From positions 921,501 through 985,500 of the forward strand of contig CAUEEP010000740.1 of NCBI GenBank assembly GCA_958450365.1: a stretch of 64,000 nucleotides of DNA, in the 5' to 3' direction. Position numbers and translations under genes: made by a program. This document shows, piece by piece, positions 58,101-64,000 of this stretch. The stretch comes from Mesorhabditis belari (Eukaryota; Nematoda; Chromadorea; Rhabditida; Rhabditidae). The notes below the pieces were generated by a model. It was not told the origin of the DNA, did no database searches, and saw only the letters and a program-made list of their open reading frames with translations. Each line of letters begins with the position of its first letter. Position 1 is the first letter of the stretch.

Positions 58101-59119
58101 AGGAAGCTGGAAAAGGAAGGAAATTGGATAGAATTGTAATAAAACAGTTCAAAGATCTTGTATCAACAGTTCAAGACAGTTCAAGATCTTGCGAACAGTT
58201 CAAGACTAAACCATACTTTAGACTGGTTTACTTTAGACATTTACCTTGTACACAATTGCTCTCATACAAATCCGTCTCCTCATCGAAATCGAAATAATGA
58301 CGTGAATTGTGAACGGACTAAAGAAACAATGATAAAATTCACTCTTTTTACATCACTTGTAGAGATATCGAGGCGATTTGGCATTCTTTCAATTTCCCAT
58401 TCCAAAATACGGCCATACAACTTTCGCTGAAATCGGTTTGCTTGTAAAAGTCCTTTTTTTTTATCTCAACTGTTTAACGCATTCATTTAAGCAATCATCG
58501 AATAGATTTCCTGTAAAAGATTTGAGAGAAAATCTTTTATCGATGAGTTTTCGATTCGGAAATCTCTCGAATGACCATCGTCTCTCGGGGCAATTTGTGG
58601 AGAAAGATTCTGAAAAAAGGAAAAGTTTGATGTTTGAAAAGCCAGATTTTCTCATCTTCCCTTTATTTCCCGAAACTACTTCAAATTACATACCTGAAAT
58701 GCAAATTTTCCTTGCCGAATATATTCCATGTTCTTTAAGGGGAATCTCGGATTGTTTCGCGGTTTTCGATGAATCGACCAATAAACAATGAGTGAGATCA
58801 ATTGAAGAAAGTAGAAAATTTGCGGCTGTACAAGATGGATTCTGAAGAAAGAGAGCATAGATAGATTCCTTTCACTGGAAATTACCTGTGAACAAATCTT
58901 TAAACAATCATCAAGATTCTCTGACGTATTGATCCCCAAAACGGATCCCGGGATTACGGTGGAACTTTCCAAAATGTAGGAATGATGGGAACAATCTGGA
59001 GTTGTCAAAAGTTTTAAAGTAAATATTAAATATTTACCTATTAATGAAAAGACTGCTTTGAGAGTTGAAAAATAATAAAGCAAACAAATGAACCTTTGTG
59101 AATGGCCATCATTGATCAT
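55121..59119 (-). CDS. PAN/apple plus ZP domain extracellular matrix protein
   Basis: An apical extracellular-matrix protein, NOAH/cuticlin-like in layout. The start ATG at 59119 follows a TTTTCAG and gives MINDGHSQRFICLLYYFSTL then KAVFSLI, a signal peptide. Three PAN-type modules follow: SENLDDCLKICSQ; CPERRWSFERFPNRKLIDKR with FDDCLNECV; and NIVDAKACENRCLEV with DTKRCYLSH. The ZP domain begins VTLKCKPESMELHATSMKLF, continues YEKCGMTEKAFPSRSYSGII and VHCRIHTQGEPI, and its second half includes FEKNGVESDLI, LILHRGGQIKPKI, HEEFCTFTIHF and SLVETCSINCMPEC. A furin-type site RQRRRR follows near 56080, as in most ZP precursors. Two MITE copies fill the last intron. The final exon (about 55305 to 55121) may end in a hydrophobic tail. 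About 14 exons; some joins are estimated. Confidence 0.8.
55332..55603. mobile_element. Palindromic MITE, family TACCGTAAATACTGTAATAG, copy 2
   Basis: Starts TACCGTAAATACTGTAATAG and ends TATTACAGTATTTACGGTA, with a central palindrome around AATAGCCCTGAAATTCAGGG. It lies within the last intron of the ZP gene. Confidence 0.88.
55660..55944. mobile_element. Palindromic MITE, family TACCGTAAATACTGTAATAG, copy 3
   Basis: Same ends and centre as copy 2, only 56 bp away and in the same orientation. It carries a short internal duplication (CTTTCAAAAACTTTCAACTT) absent from copy 2, which accounts for its greater length. Confidence 0.88.
57605..57715. repeat. Foldback MITE (family ACCGTAATCTTG) in a ZP gene intron
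   Basis: Left end GGTACCGTGATCTTGGCTCT then ACTTTTATTCAA. Right end CAAAAGTAGAGCTCAGATTA then CAGAGCTTTTT. Arms are about 30 bp with mismatches. Confidence 0.65.
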
Positions 59120-60480
59120 ATCTGAAAAGTAGATTGGTAAAGGGAAAAAAACGAAGGAAAATCAATAAGACAATGAGTAAAGAAAGGGATTATCAACTCT
59201 TGACCCATTAAACACTTTATGAAACAAACAAACAAACAAAGACCCATATGGGAGGAATGGTTGTTGACCCTTTCCTTCCCATTTCCCTTTTCTTTTCTCA
59301 AAACTTGCAAGAGGGTGTAAATGTGTTTGTAAATCTTCTTCCCATAATGTGGGAGAGCGGGATGGAGGCGGCAAGGTCTTTCAAATCCAACCACCCTTCT
59401 CGGCCAATCTCTTTTCCCATTTAGAGATCCTTTACCCTCTAATTCTCGACAGCCACAGATATTTTGAGTACCAAGCATCAAATCAGCTAACGGTTTCGTG
59501 ATATCATACATACAAAAAAGAAATCGAGACGAGCCAGGGTTTAAACTCTAGAAAAAATCTGGAGTCGTCTTTTAGTTAGATGTATTTGCTTCTTTTGCTT
59601 GTTTGACTTGGCTCGGCTAACTTTCTTTCAGCGCTAATTGTAAAAATTCTAAATACGTTTGCCATTCTAAAAAATATCCCGAATAATGACTTGGGAAAGG
59701 ATTGGATAAATTAGAAGCAGGATTGATAAGCTTACGGTGGCTTTAGAAAACTCGGAGATCTCAATAAATCAAAAGCAAGCATCCCAAAGCTGGTATCATT
59801 GAAATGACAAGTAAAACAAAAGCGCAGTTTTCCCATGGTGTGAACTCTTTTCTCTATGTAAATTACAGAGAATTGACCGAGTTTCCACTTGTTTCCCTAC
59901 TTCAATCCCCCAATTTCACGTTTTCTCTTTTCCAAATCATCATTCTTCGCAGAAAAACATCTCTAAAACACCTTTTTTTACATACAAGGTCATCGGCTAA
60001 AGCTTTTAGAAGATAAATGAAAAAATGGGAACACAATATCTACGGAAAATTAAAAATGAACAGTAAAAACATGTGTATAGCAATGAAAACTGATATCTCT
60101 TTGTCCTTCCTGCAAAAGAAATATCCCTTTTCTGTCCCACTCTGATTAGATCTTATCGAAAGGACATTTACATATCGTGTGACACTTATTGTTAACAATT
60201 GCGATGCTCAATACGTATCTTTGATACAATTTGATATGCAAAGTGAGCTTATGTTAGTCATAGACTGAAATTAATCGATTTAACCTAATAGAGCCTTTGA
60301 ACAAAAGTTGCATTCATGGGAAAAATTTGCACATCTTGCTTTGGACCAGGTAAACTAGGCCAGAAGCCAGGGTTTGATGTTTGTCTGGTTTGGCTTATAT
60401 TAGAGATCCTAGAGGTCGGTAAAAAGATGCCAAAAGTACCATAATTGCATAGCGAATGAGATCTTAAACTGGATGGGATA
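59120..60480. other. Upstream region of the ZP gene
   Basis: Likely holds the ZP gene promoter. A minus-strand ORF at 59116-59511 runs into the signal-peptide exon in another frame and shows no motif. No other gene or clear element was recognised. Confidence 0.45.
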
Positions 60481-60753
60481 TATTGGGTTGTCCAGTTATG
60501 AATGCGCGTTTTTACTATTTTGTAAATTTCTCAAGGTATCGAGCAGATGTATATGAGTGTTATATATCATTCGAAAGCTGAAGATCTCCTCTACATTTTG
60601 GAATAAAAAGCTTTTGAATTTGTTCAACTTTTTGGGAATTTGACTGCACAAAGGGAGAGGTCGTTTTCGAAAAAACCATTCCAGCTTAGCTATTCCTCAA
60701 GTTTTATGGTGTAAAATCCGCAGAATCCGCATTCAAAAACGGACAACCCAATA
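60481..60753. mobile_element. Mariner-type MITE (TTGGGTTGTCC ends)
   Basis: Inverted ends TTGGGTTGTCC at 60483 and GGACAACCCAA ending at 60751, each next to TA, giving a TA target-site duplication. Arms pair over about 30 bp with several mismatches (AATGCGCG against CGCATT). The 270-bp interior has no coding frame. Confidence 0.85.
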
Positions 60754-62457
60754 CTTATACTTTGTCGTAATATAAATATCTCCTTTCTGGATATGTTTTC
60801 TCACTTCAATTTTTGCTTTCTTATCGAAAAGAAGCATATAGAAGGTGTGAGCACAAAAAGCTATAAGAAAATCGAAGCCAAGTCAAATTATTGATATAAA
60901 ACTAGAATAAGATTAAAAGATTTAAGGTAATAGTGAAATTATCCCTCAAGTGGTCAGTGAAACAAAGAAACAATGAAACAAACGATTGTGTGAGTGACTC
61001 TCACTCACACAAAACGGAATAAATGAGTATCCATTCAGGGGATTTCCCTCATTCTTGTTTTCCCTTCAATGTCTACCGGTCCTTTTTGTAGAAAAGAAAA
61101 GAGGAGATCAAAAAGAGAAATGGAAAAGAGGGAAAATGAGGTCAAGTCAAGTCAGAATCCAGAAAAAGGGGAAAAGGAGAATATGACAGACCAGAAAGGG
61201 AGATGAGGGAAAAGAAGAAAGGGAAACAGAAGGGAAATTCTAAATTGAAACTGAGAATGGCTGGGAAGAGATTAAACTTGAGTTTGCCAGGCTTTAATAG
61301 CCAGGTCAAAACAGGCTAGAGGTTGCTCAAACAGGTTGTTCTTAAACGATTCCTTATCGAACACTTTTGAGGTGACAAAAATTGAGCTCTTCTTCAAACT
61401 CTAACCTAACTCCAATAACAAGCTGCAGCTGTGGGAATAATTTTTGCCGAAAAAACTGAAGCTAACAGCTGGCACAAATGGTGGCACCAATTTTGGGTAT
61501 TTGGAAGTGGTGGTGAGGGTAAATCGGTACCTATACACAGCCTCCCCCCAATTAGCCACCACCCACATCAATAGCCCACATAAACAACATAGATCATCTG
61601 CTGAAATCTCATCAATTTGGTCTAATGTTTGGGTAACTCATCTAGGTTTTCAAACCCCAAAATTTTTAATTCGTAACTTAGAAAAAGTCAGGTAAAACAC
61701 GCCAAAAGAGCCAGATTATTAATTTTAAGAACATTGTTAAGTTTAAAATCAAATTTTTCTACTCAAATGGATAACGTGTCGCTAATGTGGATCTCTGGAA
61801 AAGAATTGAAACCAGATTGTGGAAAATGCGCGAGTTGTGTGTAAATGGAATGGGGAAAGGAGGAGAAGAAAGAGGTGGCACAGCAGCTGTGGTCATTATT
61901 CTCCCCATTCAGAACAGAGTTCATTTCATGTTGAATCAAAAGCGATTCTTACCTTGATTTATTTATTCTTCAGACGAATATGTTTAAAAGTTGACACGAA
62001 ATTGGGCAAACTGAAGTTGAAAGACGACTACAGGCTCAACAATGACAAGCGATTGCTTATACAAGGCTTTAAATTATTCAAGAATTGATTTTAAACAAAA
62101 ATAAAGTGATTGATTGACAAAAACGGATGAGAGGCTTATGTGATTGTTTGCTAAACAGCGAAAGGTCAATGTGAGGTCAATTATGAGACTTGCAATAAAA
62201 CGAGACAGGGAAGAGATCAAGTGTCAATGATATGATGACTGATCAGAAGAGACCTTTCACAGAAATGTGCCCTGTTCGTTGCAGAACAAAAGAATCGGGA
62301 TTTGATCTGAAAACATTATGATACAGAGGTCTTGCTTTATAACCAACTTGAACTCTTTCAGGACTCTCAGCGCAGGACATTCAATTTCTTCGTTTGCGAG
62401 GAATGTTGATCTAATGAATTAAATAGAAGTGAAAACTTTCCTCAATACCTATGGACC
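60754..62457. other. Intergenic, no gene recognised
   Basis: Includes a purine-rich tract at about 61085-61250. ORFs at 61444-61695 and 61819-62088 lack recognisable motifs and are probably chance. Confidence 0.4.
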
Positions 62458-62881
62458 GTTGTCCCATCAAGTTGTTCTCGTCCCCATTCCAACTGATCTC
62501 TCGGTCTTACAACTGCATGTCGATCACCAGCTCCTCCTTGGAAAGCTTCTCTGAATGTTCTAGTAGGTGTCCACACAGTCCCATCACTCCTACCTGTTCA
62601 CAGTTGTCCCATCGTGTTGTTCTCGTCCCCATTCTAGCTGATCTTTCGGTCTTACAACTGCATGTCGATCACCAGCTCCCCCTTGGAAAGCTTCTCTGAA
62701 TCATTGTTGATTTCCAGTCAGCCCTATCACCCCTATCACTCCTACCTGTTCACAGTTGTCCCATCAAGTTGTTCTCGTCCCCATTCCAGCTGATCTTTCG
62801 GTCTTACAACTGCATGTCGATCACCAGCTCCTCCTTGGAAAGTTTCCCTGAATCATTGTTGATCTCCAGTCAGTCCTATCT
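62458..62881. repeat. Tandem repeat, unit about 145-152 bp, three copies
   Basis: Copies begin at about 62458, 62603 and 62755 with GTTGTCCCATC. Each contains TCTTACAACTGCATGTCGAT and CACCAGCTCC, and CTTGGAAAG. Copies differ by a few substitutions and a small length change. Open frames across it repeat with the unit (IKLFSSPF-like), which is a by-product of the repeat. Confidence 0.88.
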
Positions 62882-63492
62882 AGACGTGGGCATCGGGTCG
62901 TTTTCGGGACAAATTTTATTTTTGACTAAAAACTGTCAACAGTTTTTCTAAGAAACGCTTTCTGCAAAAAAATTATCCACTTAAACATTATTGTTATTAT
63001 TACATTATTGTATTTTAATGCAATGCAAATGTTCACTCAAACATAAGTATTCTAATGTTCACTTGAATACTTTAAGTTTTTTGAAAAGAAGCGAGTATAC
63101 TTTTAAAGTACCCTCCTACAGTGTCCCACAAGTGTCACACGTGCGGGACACTATCCCACTAATGTTTTTTACTACTTTTATATATATCTTTTTTTTTTCA
63201 AAGGTAGTCTAATTTCTTTTTGTATTTTTAACTAGAAATATGCTATTGCATAGAAATAAAGCGGTTTCATCCCCAAATTGCGCGATTTTTCAACATTTTT
63301 GCACAGTCATGAAAGTGTTTTCCGCTTATTTTTTCAATGTTTCTTTGATTTTTACGTAATAATAATAATGTTTTTTTACTTACTTAGTACAAGTATTTTT
63401 CTGTTCAGATCGGCCACAAAGGAATTTTTTTTCGTTATTAACGTCAAAAACCACAAAAATAATTTTTAACTTCATTTGATCGTTTTACTTTT
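62882..63492. other. Region upstream of the BED-finger gene
   Basis: AT-rich. An imperfect inverted repeat AGTGTCCCACA / TGCGGGACACT lies at about 63118-63150. No gene was recognised. Confidence 0.4.
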
Positions 63493-64000
63493 ATGGCTAA
63501 ATTTGACACAAAAAGTTTAGACTTTGATTTAGATGGGAAAAGGGCAAACTCCATCGGTGGCGCGGACACATTTCAAAGAAAAAGAAAACACCGTTTTTGT
63601 CAACACTGCAATCACAGCTTGAAAGTTGATCAGTCTCGATCTAGTCACAACATGCTCAAACATCTGATGAATCATCATAGTGATAAATTTGCGAATAAGG
63701 TTATTTTTTGAAACAAAATAATAATAATACTGTTTTTTGCAGGAAAGTGTGCCCGAAAAACTCCCGGAAAAAAGAATTTCTTCACTCCAAAATTATTACG
63801 CCCTGAACAAATTCGAGAATTGGATGTCGCGTGGGTTCTTGTTTTTGCTAGAAATAATATCCATAATTTTGGATGGACAAAATCAACCAACATACAGTGC
63901 GCGTCAAAATGATAGGTCCACCCGATTTCTCAAAAACCATCAAGCAAAAGGAAAATCCATATTTGCACATGAATTTTAATTTGATTCTTGATAAATATTC
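63493..64000 (+). CDS. BED-type zinc-finger protein (5' part, runs off the window)
   Basis: The first exon (63493 to about 63699) encodes MAKFDTKSLDFDLDGKRANS, then FCQHCNHSLKV and SHNMLKHLMNHHSDKF. The spacing Cys-x2-Cys then His with His-x4/5-His fits a BED finger, common at the amino end of hAT transposases and of genes domesticated from them. A 40-bp intron with a TTTTTGCAG acceptor leads to a second exon from about 63744. Two frames are open there; one reads LRPEQIRELDVAWVLVFARN, which better resembles the hAT body. Whether it is a live transposon, a relic or a host gene cannot be told from this part. Confidence 0.55.

Noticed and set aside
59116..59511. 131-residue minus-strand frame next to the ZP gene start
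   Set aside because: It runs across the probable trans-splice acceptor and into a different frame from the signal-peptide exon; no conserved motif.
62451..62951. Plus-strand frames with repeated QLISRSYNCMSITSSSLESF
   Set aside because: The repetition comes from the 150-bp tandem repeat; there is no start context or splice support.
63118..63150. Short GGGACACT inverted repeat as an operator site
   Set aside because: It is only 8-11 bp with mismatches and has no supporting context.

Overview
The window is nuclear DNA from a rhabditid-type nematode, species not identified. The evidence is many short introns (often about 45 bp) ending in TTTCAG or TTTTTAG, a cuticle collagen with the standard nematode amino terminus, interstitial copies of the nematode telomere hexamer TTAGGC, a Tc1-type transposon with long inverted ends, and several families of foldback MITEs. 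Most genes are split into exons too short to stand out as single reading frames, so calls rest on assembling conserved peptides across introns.

Left part (1-27.2 kb) is gene-dense. In order: the 3' end of a membrane-anchored GDSL phospholipase B (+), a COG8 Golgi tether (-), an unidentified coding patch (-), a zinc alcohol dehydrogenase (+), the queuine tRNA-ribosyltransferase catalytic subunit (+), glutamate dehydrogenase (-), ribosomal protein S4 (-), eIF4A (+), a Utp12-domain (WDR43/UTP5-like) protein (+), an atlastin GTPase lacking its 5' third (-) and a cuticle collagen (+). Nearly all carry one-base frame breaks, often in homopolymers, while the encoded peptides stay highly conserved. 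An unpolished long-read assembly segment is the likeliest cause; a block of decaying duplicated genes is the alternative.

Middle part (27.2-40.6 kb) is gene-poor. It holds low-complexity DNA, several minisatellites, a decayed mariner-superfamily transposase fragment, a small cysteine-rich single-pass membrane protein gene (VOPP1/WBP1-like), a near-perfect hairpin, and a dead Tc1 element with long arms plus an extra arm.

Right part (40.6-64 kb) holds genes with clean frames: a canonical eight-repeat Pumilio (PUF) protein with a perfect PUF-binding site in its own 3' flank, a 65-residue Gly/Tyr/Pro/Gln-rich protein, a cysteine-type glutathione peroxidase whose introns are packed with foldback elements, a 59-residue secreted peptide, a PAN-plus-ZP-domain extracellular matrix protein, and a BED-finger gene running off the right edge. 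Between them lie interstitial telomere repeats, at least four MITE families and a 150-bp tandem repeat.

The genes look like an ordinary mixture of housekeeping, cuticle and germline-regulator functions rather than one pathway. I found no CRISPR array, bacterial operon, or clear new multi-gene system. The most noteworthy signals are the frame-break cluster, the PUF site in the PUF gene's 3' flank, the possibly MITE-derived tail of the ZP protein, and the perfect hairpins in and near introns.
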